DNA of 64,000 bases, from the NCBI GenBank assembly GCA_036346405.1, contig CM070562.1, positions 76,651,482 through 76,715,481 on the forward strand. Direction: 5' to 3'. Shown one piece after another: positions 32,850 through 44,290 of this stretch (positions within the stretch are counted from its first letter, which is position 1; every line of letters begins with the position of its first letter). The notes beneath the pieces were generated by a model. The model was not told where the DNA came from. It saw nothing but the letters and a program-made list of their open reading frames with translations, and searched no databases. The DNA comes from Phyllostachys edulis (taxonomy: Eukaryota; Streptophyta; Magnoliopsida; Poales; Poaceae). The position numbers and the translations under genes are program-made.

Positions 32850-34717
32850 CTTGATGAGTATCTCCGTGGCCTGTTCTCCTTTTGCTCTCACAACCTCGTT
32901 GCGTAGTGTATCCCTCTTACGACCACGTTGAGTAGTCGTACCCCTTTTGTATTCTTCGTATGACCACGTTGAGTAGTCGTACCCTTCGTTGGACCTCAGG
33001 ACCTCCCTTGACCACCCTCTCAGTTGGACCTCCTCCCGAGAGCCCATTCCTAATTCATCTATTTCAATGCCTTTCTTTTGGTTCTAGTTTGGTAGTTTTT
33101 GGTTTTTATTTGGATTTGTTGTATTTATTTGGCTCTTTTCGTACATGTAGATTCCAGCCTCTCTAAAGAGTTCTTGGACCCGACGACCTCTACCGAAGCT
33201 TCTCAACTCTTCAACGAAGGCAAGTCATAAACCTTTGATCATGTCTTACCCAGTTTGCAAAATTATATTATTTTATACCAACATGCATGGCTAATTGTAT
33301 AAAAATGGTTTAAGAAATAGCTAAATACCTACTCGACAGTATGACTCTTTGAATACTTGTGATTGACATGTTGACATGTACCCTTGAACACCATAGGTTG
33401 GGTAATTTTAGTTGGATATTTTTGAGATACCAACATGGGTGCGTATATTGCTTAGACATGCTTTAGTTATGCGATGTCTCTCGATCACATGATTCAATGA
33501 TGATAAATTTGACTAAGTGAGTATGGAATTGTGGCATGTGTTTCCGCTAATAAAATTTGTTGTGCCATGACTAGGGTGGTCATTTGGCCAGGTTGAACCC
33601 AAAATATTTTATACTCAGGCGAGTGATCATGCAGTACAGGGGGTGCAGGAAGCACACTGGGATGTGGTCGTCTCGCCTGAGTAGTTACTAAGGACTTAAC
33701 CTTGTAAGCCATTGACCTGGGCCATACCGTACAACCACAAGTTCATTATGGGGTGGACCTGGCCAAATAATTAGTAATGTTTTGATTCAGTTCTGTTTTT
33801 GGTGGAAGTGTGAAACCTGGGATAGACATTCACACTTGGCGCAAGAGGGGGCCGGGAAGGCGAATCCTTAGCGAGCGGAACCGAGTCAAAACGGCGCTTT
33901 GTAAAGGCCTTGTCACGTGCTCTAGCCTGCTTACTTAAGGTAGTGAGCAGGGGCATCGACGGATGCCAAACAAACTAAAGAATTCGTGTCTTGTGGGTAA
34001 AGCTATACAATCTCTGCAAGTGTAAAACTATTCGAATAGCCGTGTCCTCGGTTATGGACAGTGTTTGGTGATTTTGCGCAAGGGGTAAACTTTCTCAAAA
34101 ATTGTTGACAGGGTGTTCACGAGTGGTTTGGGAAGTGAACTGGGTGTTCACGAGTCGTTTCAAAGAAACTTGATTACTTATGTATTAATCTTTCAACTTG
34201 TGCTTTGCAATCTACTTACTGTATTTCCAGTCAATTTCGCTTTCTGCAAAGTAACCATAAAGCTATCATTGTCAAGCCTAGCATGAATACTATTTGCATA
34301 CATTTCCCTACGACTTGCTGAGTACATTCAAAGTACTCACGTCTTTATGCCCTCTGGTTGATCAGTCGCTGAAGAGGACCTAGGGAGATCCGAGCTCTTT
34401 GAAGAGGAGTTATTCGAAGACCATGCGAGCTAGGAGACGTCTTTCACTCGATTGCCTGTGGGGCATGTCGAATGGCTTCCATGAGAGTTTTGTTTTCCGC
34501 TGCGAGTTCTTTTGTTGTAAGCCCTGCATGGCAACTCTGTAAACACATTGACCATAAGGTCTTTTGCTTTTATTAATATTAATTTGTCTGCTTCTTCTAT
34601 ACTTTGTTGTGTGGATTTGATCTCACCTATGTTGCAATTGTGCGGACTAGCTACTGATCATGAGACTAGTTCAGAATGCACAGAGAGTCTCGGGGTTGCT
34701 AACCCGGGGTCCCGACA
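32250..34717 (+). repeat. 3-prime LTR of the nested gypsy element, 5-prime truncated
   Basis: Matches the 5-prime LTR from about 24355 to 26879. The TATAAAA box is at 32549-32555. Where the 5-prime LTR has only a CT tract, this LTR has CT followed by a long TA tract (about 32790-32850), a microsatellite that expanded after insertion. It ends GGTCCCGACA. Confidence 0.9.
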
Positions 34718-34722
34718 TAGAA

Positions 34723-36198
34723 GTAGCAAATGCTTTCAACCAAAAGCAGATTGAGTACCTAGGTCATGTGATTAGTGAAGAAGGAGTAGCTATTGATCCA
34801 TCAAAGATAGAGGCAGTAACAAATTGGCCCACACCACTGAACATCACCTAGCTCAGAAGTTTCTTGGGCTTAACAAGTTACTATAGAAGATTCATCTAGA
34901 ACTATGGAGTGATATGTAAACCCTTGTTCGAGGCTCTCAAGAAGAGTGCATTTATATGGCAAGAAGTTCATGAATCTGCATTTATCAAATTAAAGGAGGT
35001 GATGACTAAAGCTCCCGTTCTAGCCCTACCCGACCACAGCCAACCATTTATATTAGAAGCTGATGCAAGTGGGTATGGTATGGGTGCAGTACTGATGCAA
35101 AACCCGAAACCAATTGCATTCTTGAGTAAGGCTTTTGGACCTAGAGCTGCTGCATTTTCAACCTATGATAAAGAAGCTTTTGCTATCATCGAGGCACTTA
35201 AGAAATGGAAGCACTATTTGGCTGGATCAACACTGATAATTAGGATGGATCAGCAGAGTTTAAAATACATTCAAGAACAAAAATTGACTGAAGGGAATCA
35301 GCACAAGCTTTTGGTGAAATTGTTGGGCTACAATTATAAAGTAGAATACAAAAGGGGAAGAGAGAATAGGGCAGCGGATGCTCTGTCCAGATGTACCAAC
35401 AGGGAGAATTTGGGAGCTATCTCTACGGCTGTACTAGTATGGATTAATGAAATCCTACATAGCTATGATCATGATGAATTCTACCAAGAGCTGATAACCA
35501 AAATGAGTATAGACCCTAATGCTGAACCAAATTATACCTTGAATGGGGGTATCTTGAGGTACAAGAACAAGATAGTAGTGGGGGCGAACTCAGAATTAAG
35601 GACACAACTGATTATGTCTTGTCATGATTCATCCTTGGGAGGTCATTCAGGAGAAAGGGCGACATACCAAAGAATGAAATTACTTTTTCATTGGAAGGGA
35701 ATGAAGCAAGCTGTGAATCATTTTGTGAAGGAATGTCCTATATGTCAAAAGAACAAGTCAAAACATACACCATACCCAGGTTTGCTCCAACCTCTTCCAG
35801 TCCCTGACAAGCCTTGGACACACATATCAATGGATTTTATAGAAGGCTTACCAAAATCGGAAGGAAAGGAGGTAATTCTTGTGTTGGTTGATAGGTTCAC
35901 CAAGTACTCCCACTTTATTCTCATGAGTCACCCTTATACAGTCTTGCAAGTGGCACATGAGTTCTTAGATAATGTGTACAAGTATCATGGATTGCCTGCT
36001 GTGATTGTATCAGATAGAGATAGGATCTTCACCAGCCATCTGTGGCAGGAGTTGTTCAAGGCCTTAGGGGTTAAATTGAAGTTGAGCACTGCCTACCACC
36101 CCCAAACAGATGGGCAGACAGAGAGGGTCAATCAATGTCTAGAGTGTTACTTGAGGTGCATGACATTTGCTAGCCCTAAGAAATGGAAAAATTGGTAA
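34723..36198 (+). pseudogene. gypsy (chromovirus) reverse transcriptase end, RNase H and integrase
   Basis: Resumes after the nested insertion with KQIEYLGHVISEEGVAIDPS, then stops near 34849 and 34897. From 34909 there is a 429-codon frame. RNase H is FILEADASGYGMGAVLMQ to ENRAADALSR. The integrase HHCC finger spans CHDSSLGGHSGERA to CPICQKNK. The core Asp-Asp-Glu residues are in SMDFIEGLP, VSDRDRIF and GQTERVNQ, all present. A stop at 36196-36198 follows KKWKNW, where the frame would normally continue. Confidence 0.9.
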
Positions 36199-36864
36199 AC
36201 ACTAGCGGAATGGCGGTATAACACTAGTTATCACACTAGCTTGGAGATGACTCCATTTCAGGCCCTCTATGGTTTTCCCCCTCCAATGTTTACTGAGGTG
36301 ATTCTACCTGACTCTGCTAATGAGGAAGTGAGAGGGTTGATGCAAAGAAGATAGTTAGCCAATCAAGTCATCAAAGAAAATTTTATCATGGCTAAAGAGA
36401 GAATTAGTAAGTATGCTAACAAGAAGAGGAAGGAAAGGGAGTTTGTAGAAGGAGATATGGTTTATTTGAAAATTCAACCTTACCGACACACCTCTCTCAG
36501 CTTACACAGGTCTCTAAAACTGCACCCAAGATTTTATGGTCCATTTAGGGTGATAGAGAAGATTGGGAAGGTGGCTTATAAACTGCTCTTACCTAGTGGG
36601 TGTCAATTGCATCCGGTCTTCCATGTCAGCCAGCTCAAGAAGCACATAGGGCCTACGGTAATTCCAAGTCCAGATTTGCCTCTGATTGACGGTGAAGGAA
36701 ATGTAAGGGTTTATCCTGCTGCAATTTTAGAAAGAAGAGTAGTGCCCCGGAACAACGAGCCAGTGGTACAATGGTTAATCCGTTGGACAAATCTACCTGA
36801 AGAAGCTGCTTCGTGGGAAGATGCAGATTTCATAGCCCGGGTCTTTCCAAGTTTCCATTCTTGA
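36199..36864 (+). pseudogene. gypsy integrase C-terminus with chromodomain
   Basis: TLAEWRYNTSYHTSLEMTPF and ALYGFPPP (36199-36280) continue the integrase, with a stop near 36352. The frame 36388-36864 holds the integrase C-terminal GPFRVIEKIGKVAYKL, HPVFHVSQLKKHIG and a chromodomain: AAILERRVVPRNNEPVVQWL, IRWTNLPEEAASWEDADFI. Chromodomains of such elements direct insertion to marked chromatin. Aromatic residues are kept only in part (WTNLP, SWED). Confidence 0.88.
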
Positions 36865-36893
36865 GTCAAGAATGTTTTGAAGAGGGAAGGAAA

Positions 36894-37356
36894 TGTCAGG
36901 ACTTGAAAGTTGTCATTCTGAACTGAAGAAGGTCGTTCTGAAGTGAAGACGGAAGAAGCAAAAGAACCAATGCCGAGTTCACTTATTTTGAAGTGTTATC
37001 GGGAAGAAGACTTCTGGAGCGTTGGATGGCGTCCTTATGAGGATCTAGCGGACGAAAAACCAATGTCGTAGTTCTTGTAGTGAACTCAGCGCTAAGTATT
37101 GTAGATCGTTCAAAGTTTTCGTGTTTTAGAACTTTTGCTTAATGCTTGTCTTAGCTGCTTAGTATTTAAGCTGGTCGAGGCTTTGTATTGGAGGCATCCT
37201 AGACATTATTGCTGAAATGAAACCCTAGCCGCCTCATCTATTGCTCTTCTCTCTCATCCACTTTCCTCTACTTCTCCCATCTGAGTTGTTCTCTGAAGAT
37301 TGATTGAGAAGGTGAATTTTTACAGATTCAGAGTTCGTTTGCATTGGATCTTGACA
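36894..37356 (+). repeat. 3-prime LTR of the chromovirus, 463 bp
   Basis: Preceded by the polypurine tract GAAGAGGGAAGGAAA (36879-36893). It starts TGTCAGGACT and ends GATCTTGACA. The following bases match the interior of the hAT element at 14336 onward, which fixes the right border. Confidence 0.85.
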
Positions 37357-37807
37357 TGGTGACAACCTCGTGATTGGCAACGGCGACGACCTTGTTGGGG
37401 GCGGCTAGCGGGGCGGGATGCCGATGGCGGGTGATGGGGATGGGGGCTGCGAGGTGGCGAGTCGAAGGTGCCTGATTCCGATGCGGAGTAGCCTCAGTGC
37501 CTCTGCCCTCTGTCAAGTTATGCCGAACTGTTGCACTCAGCACTGCAAGTGTGCAAAGAACCGAAGGATAATGGGCTGGGCTAGGCTAGGCTTCTATATA
37601 CTCACTGCTCTGGTTTGGGATGGTATTAACTGATGTTAATACCAATTACTTCCAAACCAAACGAGTCCTAATGAGCAGTTCGCGAGCAGCTCGGCTCATT
37701 AAAGAAGCGAGCTGCGAAGGGTGTTTGGCTCAGTTTGTTTACGTTCAAGCTAAGCCTGTTTCGAGCCGAACTGACTCGTGAGTCTAGATTTTTTTTTCCG
37801 CCCCCTA
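37357..37807. mobile_element. third, truncated copy of the non-autonomous hAT element
   Basis: Homologous to 14336-14782, ending TTTTTTTTCCGCCCCCTA. Its left part was separated by the chromovirus insertion and is not found in the window. Confidence 0.78.
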
Positions 37808-38290
37808 GTTGTGGCTGATGTCGTTCCCAATCCCAGATGTCCCCCGAGAAACTGAGAGCCGTGTTTTGTGCAGCCTGCCAGAGTGCAGAGCTGAAACCTC
37901 GCGTGTTTACATTGAGTTACTCTGAATTACATAGATGGTAACCGAGTTAAAGAACAAATCACTGACATTTCATCACAAAAACAGAAAAAAAATTCGACAG
38001 GAGTTACTGCCATGGCTTCGATCCGACACGAAGCTGACCCAACTGCAGCATCGCTTGATCGGCTAGTTCTAGCCCATTTCGATTCTTCGCCGGGTTGCAT
38101 CTCCGTGAAAGAAAGATCACTACCTTCGAAGTTTGAAGTGGCAAACGAGCAAAGCAAAGCATGCCATGAAAAGCAATAGGGCAGAGCGAAAATGAGGAGG
38201 GCCCCGGAGCCACGAGCCGCCACCACTACCGGTCACTCTCCGATCGGCACCCATCGTCTCCATACGGGCCACTCGTCCTAAAGCTCCACG
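37808..38290. repeat. shared glutaredoxin-downstream block, copy 3 (full length)
   Basis: Matches 14783-15265 throughout, including the last shared stretch GGGCCACTCGTCCTA. It shows that a third glutaredoxin duplication unit once stood here. No glutaredoxin exon of that unit is in the window. Confidence 0.78.
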
Positions 38291-40391
38291 GGCAAAATCT
38301 TTTACTCGTCACGTAACGCCGTGTATTCTAACGCATACGGGCACACGCACACGGTTTCCTCTTCCTCGGCCGGGCGGTTGCGTCGTAATCCGGAACGGAG
38401 GGCGGATGGCCACCGTGGCGCCACCGCACGTGGGCAGCGCGCCGGGAGGAGATGTGCGCGAGGACGTGGCGCGTCCCTCACCGCCCCGCGGCCGGCTCGT
38501 TCCGTTCCGTCTCGTTCCGTTTCACTCCCATCAGTCTCTACTTTCTAGCTTTCGCTTGGCCCAGCCGCCCAGCTCGCGCAACGCTGTCCCCGTGTAGCAC
38601 GGTCGGCCCCTAATCTATCGATGGCGGTCGCGGATTAAGATATTTCGCGACGATTAGTCCACGCACCGGTGGCACAAAGCAAGTCGTAAACGCAAAGCAG
38701 AGTAGATATTTTCCTCCCATCAGAGCTTGCAACAGTGAGGCCCCCGACTAACCAAGCGGCTCGCTTTAGATTCACTTGGTGCTTGCAAGTGGCAGAGCTT
38801 GAAGATCTGTGATAGAGGTGCATCATTGATGATAAAAATGAGGTTGTTAAGTAATTATCAGTTCAACGAGTGTTAAGGTAAACCATACACTATAAATATT
38901 GTATTCACATGATACTTAATGTTTCTATATAATTAGTTAGGCTTTTTTTCCCCAATCAATTGAGTACTTTACACATTTAGTTGTGAACACAATTTAATTT
39001 TATGAAATGATGATGATAGCAATTACTAACATTGGTAAATACATTTTAAATATGTGTGAACATATTACTAAAAATAGTCATTCCATAAATTTTTATTGGT
39101 ACATCACATGGTCCGCATAACAATTCATGTAACTTACTACTCGAAAAACATGTACGATTTTAGTACATCTATGCTTAGTGCGCCGACATTGATGCGGCCT
39201 ATTTATGTGTCTTCAAAATTTGTAAGCAAAATATATGTTAGTTTTGAATCGTTGTACTCATTGTGATGGTCACAATAGTGCAAACAAATAGAGAATTGAA
39301 CACTTGATTTTTTTAGTTAGAAAATAAAGAAGTTCCTATGAACTAAATAAAATAAAACACTTTCGTACCATTCACATGAAGCCATAAAGGTAGACAAAAA
39401 AGACCAGGTCTACAAAATTTGAAAAAGGCACAAAATACAATTTGAATCTAATTCTCTTAAAGTATTATCAAATTGCAATTAAGTCCAATTTCAATTGAAA
39501 CTATAACAAAAAAAGGTATACAAGATAATTTTCAAAAAAATTAGGGGTGCACGTATATACTAGACACCCCAGCTGGCTTCGCTCATGATGCTTGCATGGG
39601 ACGGGACGGCTCGCCAAGCCACACGTGTCGTGTCGACGTGTTGTGCTTGTGTGAGACGCAAAGCGCAACACGCGATCCCGATCGTGCGTCCGACTAAGGC
39701 TAGCCCCGGGCTTGCCGAGGGATCAGGATCAATTTCAATGTAGGATTTTCATGCAGATGGTGCAGAGTAACACGGTGTTACGAGCGATTTCACCGGCAGA
39801 TCGAAATCAAAGATTCAGATCAATCACTATCATGTCTTTTCTACAGTACAATCGCTGCATTATTTTCTCCGCTGTTGCTGCAGTAGAGTGCAGAGCATGA
39901 TTCACTCCCTTTTGAAACACCGTTTACTTGTTGTGCAGAGGATCCGGATCCCCGCCGAGCGGTTCCGTTTATTTTACTCCGCCCCGCGCTACGTGGCTTC
40001 TCCCCTGCCCAGCCAGGCTGCGTGCCCCACCCCACCGCGGAAAGGGAGGAAAAGCGGAAAAAATATCCTGCCCCAGTAGAGTGGACACCAAATCACCAAT
40101 ACACCATCGCCACCGCCCTGAATAGGTTAGGCGCAGATAATGGAGCGGGCCGGACTGCGACGGGCGGAGGTCGCCGACGAGGACGAACGCCGGTGTTAGT
40201 ACCCGTAGCACCGGCCGTAATCTCTGCCCGGCGGCTCGCCAGGATCCGAATTGATTGGGCACCGATGGAGGAGGCGGCGGCGGCCGCAGATCCAACAGCC
40301 GCTTCGGCTTCCCGTTTCCGCGTCCCCGGCTCCGGCTGCTGCTGATTTGGACGCGTCGATTGGAGTCTCTGGTGGGCGCGTGGGGTTGGGT
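38291..40391 (+). promoter_or_regulatory. TOC1 upstream region with evening elements and G-boxes
   Basis: An exact evening element AAAATATCT is on the minus strand at 38704-38712 and a short form AAATATCT at 38638-38645. AAAATATCC, one base off, lies at 40060-40068 near the likely transcription start. CACGTG G-boxes are at 38427-38432 and 39622-39627. In Arabidopsis, CCA1 and LHY repress TOC1 through an evening element, so these sites fit clock control. The two exact sites are 1.7 kb from the start codon, so their role is uncertain. The rest (38830-39560) is AT-rich with no recognised gene. Confidence 0.5.
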
Positions 40392-42634
40392 ATGGTGGGC
40401 GCCGGCGAGGGGGATCGCGTTGGGGGCAGCGGCGCCGGGGTAGGGGGAGGAGGGCATCCGTTCGTGGACCGGAGCAAGGTGAGGATTCTCCTCTGCGACA
40501 GCGACCCCACCAGCTCCCGGGAGGTGCTCCGCCTCCTCTGCAACTGCTCCTACCAAGGTCAGTTCAGCCTAGACTGTGTAGGAGTATTTGGTTGCTTTAA
40601 TCGTTAGGATTAAGATTGTATTTGATGCTTGCTGTGGGCTTAATTATTAGTAGTACCAACATGTTCGCTTCTAATGACGCGCGTATTGTACGGTGGTGTT
40701 GGTGTTGGTGGCCTTTTTGTTTCAGTGACTTGCGCCAAGTCACCACGGCAGGTGATCAACTTGCTCAACTATGAGGGGGCAGAGATCGACATCATCCTGG
40801 CCGAGGTCGATCTGCCCGTCTCCAAGTGTTTCAAGATGCTCAAGTACATTGCCAGGAACAAGGAACTGCGCCACATCCCCATCATCAGTAAGCTGTCTTT
40901 TGGTTCCGGTGCTTCTGCCGATTTCTGTGCCGTGCTTATGGTGATGGTCTTCATGTTGATGGAATTATGCAGTGATGTCCAACAGAGACGAGGTTTCTGT
41001 TGTCGTCAAGTGCTTGCGTCTTGGAGCGGCTGAGTACCTGGTCAAGCCGCTGCGCATGAATGAGCTGCTGAACCTCTGGACCCATGTGTGGCGTCGAAGA
41101 CGGATGGTAAAGGGCACTATGTTGATTCACCTTTACCTCTGTTAGCTGATATGCCTGTGGGCATTGCTGTACCGTGTATGAATTCTTAAATTGAATATTT
41201 GTGTTGGCAGCTCGGTTTGTCTGAGAAAAACTTCTTCAATGACAATTTAGAGTTGGTGCTATCAGACCCTAGTGATGCCAATACCAATAGCACCACTCTC
41301 CTCTCAGATGACACGGATGATAAGCCAAAAGAAAACACAAATCAAGAAACAAGCACCTTGAATCAACGTGAATATGAGGTAATCAACTAATTAATGCTAG
41401 AAAGTTTGATAGCAATTCAACAAATTGATTTTTCTATTTTAGTTGCTTTCCATTTTGGGTTTGATCTTGCTGCTAAAATGTCCTGTTTTGCCTCATATTC
41501 TCTATGATGATGAGATGTTGAATTGTATGCATCAAGCTACTTGTTAAATGCCCTTACATTTCTTGGTACGTTTCCAGTCTAATCCTTCTGTCGCTGAGTC
41601 CAAACAAAAAGACAAATTGAAGGGTTTACTAGGCTCTACGGAAGATGGTGATCAAGCATGTAAGTTCCGTGAGTCTTGACCGTTCTTTTTCCTTTAGCTG
41701 ATTTGGCTTTTACCCCTACCACGCTATTATTTATTATTGTAGTTCACTATCTAGATCTAGTTTCTAAGGTTTACTTTTTATGCCAGCATCCCAAGGAGTA
41801 ATGTTTTCGCGTCCAATAAAGATGAACTTGAGGGTTGCTGAGTCGTCTGCATTTCTAGCATATGTTAAGTCAAGAACCCCTGCCACAAGCTCATTTGATA
41901 GTGAACAACAAAGAGGTGACAATCGGTTAGATTCTTTGGATTACCGGGGTAATTGCTCTAATGCAACTGACAGAAGTGACACCGGTACCGATGTAAATAT
42001 TCATGGTAAAGAAGCTTTTGAGATGCCTGTGCAATACCAAGTGGTTCGCTTTTCTTCCTCTAACTTACATCTGGAGCGAAGCAATGAAGGTCAAAATGAT
42101 GCTTCAGGAACTCCTCCTGTATATCATTTTCCATTTTATTATCCAGGGATGATAGAGCACAGCATGACATTACCTTCAGCACAAAATTTCCAAGGAAACA
42201 TAAACAATGCTCAAGCGCATACACCGCCAACATTGCTCCCACAGTATAATGTTTATTCACAATGCCATGGTGTATCTATGATGCCATCATTTCAGTATAA
42301 TCCTGCTGGTATGAGTATGCAGTCAAGTCATTTGTCATCGCAAAATGTGTGGCCATCGGTATCAAGCACACCAATGCCTGAGGAAACATGTAACCCCTCT
42401 AAAAGGAGGGCTGCAGCACTTGCCAAATTCAGGCAGAAAAGGAAGGAACGCTGTTTTGACAAGAAGGTGAGGTATGTGAATCGGAAGAAACTTGCTGAAA
42501 CAAGGCCGAGAGTGCGAGGGCAGTTTGTTAGGCAGGCAAGCAATGCAGATGTAACTAGCACTGGAGATGATATCTCTGAAAATGAAGATGATCCATCATC
42601 CAGAGAGGTAGAGATGGTTTGTTCTCCAGAGTAG
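40392..42634 (+). CDS. TOC1: TOC1 / PRR1, pseudo-response regulator of the circadian clock
   Basis: Six coding exons: 40392-40557, 40726-40887, 40973-41106, 41211-41378, 41578-41659 and 41787-42634. All introns are GT-AG and the phases agree, giving 519 residues, as in other grass TOC1 proteins. The pseudo-receiver domain (about residues 28-145) keeps the acidic pair region (LLCDSD) and Lys134 (EYLVKPL) but has Glu82 (LAEVDLP) where true receivers have the phosphorylated Asp. The CCT domain is at about 444-487 (RRAAALAKFRQKRKERC to RGQFVRQ) and mediates DNA binding and nuclear localisation. TOC1 is an evening-phase nuclear repressor of morning clock genes. The start at MVGAGEGDRVGG is chosen because it matches the grass family. 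An in-frame ATG at 40251 would add 47 residues but looks like leader. Confidence 0.96.
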
Positions 42635-43436
42635 TGTGAAAGGTCTTATGTGTGAAAAAGAGTGTAGATGATTATTGCTCACTTTGCAACTCAGTAGACC
42701 TAGGCAATACACCCTTTTGCTCTCACACAATACATCTTTTTTGTCCCAAAGGAAATTGTGGCATATCCATAATTATTACTATGGACATTTTGGACGATTC
42801 ATCTTTTGATAAGGTAAGTTGTAGCTATGCTAGTCGGTGATGTACAGGGCAATCTAGATCAGTATCTTCTTATTGCAGACTAATATCGAACAATCTTACA
42901 TAATTCTTTCTTTGCACCCATCATGTTTCTATTTTGAAACATGTTTGTTTTCACTTTCTATATTTTTTGAGGTTGTGCTTGTCTTAACTTTGTGCTCTAT
43001 CAAAGTGCAAGTTGGCGAGCACCATCTAAACAAGGATATTGTCGTGCCGTTCTGCCTAGTGTCAATAGATTTTGTGTAGGACTTCATTGTTAGTCCATGT
43101 ACATTTTAGACGAATTTTCAACAATGTAAATTTTAGTTGTATTTTTTTCTTTCTGTTGACCTATTGTACTTCTCTGCTGCCTTTCCCTTGGGCCTTGACT
43201 CCCACAAGCTGATTTGTGCGTAGACATGAAGACCCTGGTTTTGGAGGGAGAAAACAGGTTGGTACTCATGATTTTTCTTCAATAATTAGTACAAGTGAGA
43301 ATTCAGCTCCATTTGTGCATCCGTTTAAGTCTCGGAAATGTGTTCCCTGGTTCATAGATATCAACCGAAAGTTCAGCTGGGTTCGTATGTACCAATCAGT
43401 GGCCAGGCTGAAAATGGAGGGTGAACTTAAATGACC
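42635..43436 (+). other. TOC1 3-prime untranslated and downstream region
   Basis: T-rich sequence after the stop codon without a recognisable protein. No canonical AATAAA was seen; TGTAAATTTTAG near 43127 is a possible weak 3-prime end signal. Confidence 0.4.
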
Positions 43437-44290
43437 AAACTAATTTGAGATAATCATAGTCTTATATTCTTGTGCAATCAAATTCATACATGAATCAAAG
43501 AAAAGAGAGATACAGTAAAGGTACTTCGCTAATGGAAAACACATTCTCGAAACATATAAATTTGGTTCCAGTGGTAACAACATGTGCATCAAAATTAGTG
43601 ATACAACAATAAATTGTACTTAAATGATCATAAACATTCAAAATAAATGAACCATATCACTAAGGTGTTAGCTTTTACGACTTTCATGAGTTAAATTTAT
43701 TCTGCGAGATTTCATGACTTAAAAGTATCTTATAATCCTATCATTATCAATGGTTCTAAATATATCTCGCTTGGCACACCATTAAGTCATTGAGTCACTC
43801 ATCCGCTAGCGTAAATTTGTTTTGATAATATTCACTGCCGAAAATACTCTCAACAGATGGTGTTGCCATTGAAAAGGATCAGTGTTAGCACGATGGAGGC
43901 GATATACTAATGGAAAAGTTTTTTTTCAACAATCAATTGAGCAAGTTTTGAAATATCATGACATCCATGAAATTCTAATCGATGCTTTTTTTGGTTGAGT
44001 TGTACTCTCATCGGTTTAGGAAGTACTACTTGAATTGCTCGTGAAATAGGTACACAAAGTTTGTTTCTTTATTATTGCAAACCTACGAACAAATACAATA
44101 CAAGTTTATACAACTATATTACTAACTAAACAGTATACATGAGTTGTTATATGCTAAATTGCTAATTTCTAAAGAGTTAAGACTTAAAGTATAACAATAT
44201 GCAGTTAAGACTTAAATTGCTAACTATACAGTTAAGACTTAAATTGCTAATTGCTAGTGTTATAGACTTGTGAGTTAAGAGTATATACCA
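43437..44290. other. AT-rich intergenic, nothing recognised
   Basis: No coding frame of note. AGTTAAGACTTAAA-type short repeats occur at 44174-44245 (three diverged copies). Confidence 0.45.

Larger units (their letters stand above)
24009..34717 (+). mobile_element. nested Ty3-gypsy element (Tekay/Del or RIRE3-like), integrase deleted
   Basis: The 5-prime LTR is 24009-26879 (2,871 bp, TGTAACATCCC to GTCCCGACA). A primer-binding site complementary to initiator tRNA-Met (TGGTATCAGAGC) is at 26884-26895. Gag starts at 27403 and pol runs to 32249. The 3-prime LTR (about 32250-34717) lacks its first 0.35 kb. Target duplication is CAGAA (24004-24008) and TAGAA (34718-34722), one mismatch. Pol runs directly from the RNase H C-terminus into the middle of the LTR, so integrase, any chromodomain, the polypurine tract and the LTR start are gone. 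A copia solo LTR interrupts gag. The long LTR and gag type fit the Tekay/Del group, from memory. Confidence 0.88.
21379..37356 (+). mobile_element. chromodomain Ty3-gypsy element (chromovirus, Reina-like), split by a nested element
   Basis: Parts are gag (21381-22780), protease and reverse transcriptase (22800-24008), then, after the 24009-34717 insertion, the rest of reverse transcriptase, RNase H, integrase and chromodomain (34723-36864), and a 463-bp 3-prime LTR (36894-37356). The 5-prime LTR is missing and the left end is fused to the PMD pseudogene. The short LTR and C-terminal chromodomain fit the Reina group of chromoviruses, an assignment from memory. The 3-prime flank, TGGTGACAACC, is inside the third copy of the non-autonomous hAT element, so the target was the glutaredoxin-type duplication block. 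Several stops make it defective. Confidence 0.85.

Noticed and set aside
38321..38597. Arg/Pro-rich overlapping frames upstream of TOC1
   Set aside because: Composition effect of a GC-rich patch. No domain, and two frames are open at once.
39969..40556. 195-codon minus-strand frame opposite TOC1 exon 1
   Set aside because: Antisense shadow of the GC-rich leader and first exon of TOC1, which is clearly the real gene.
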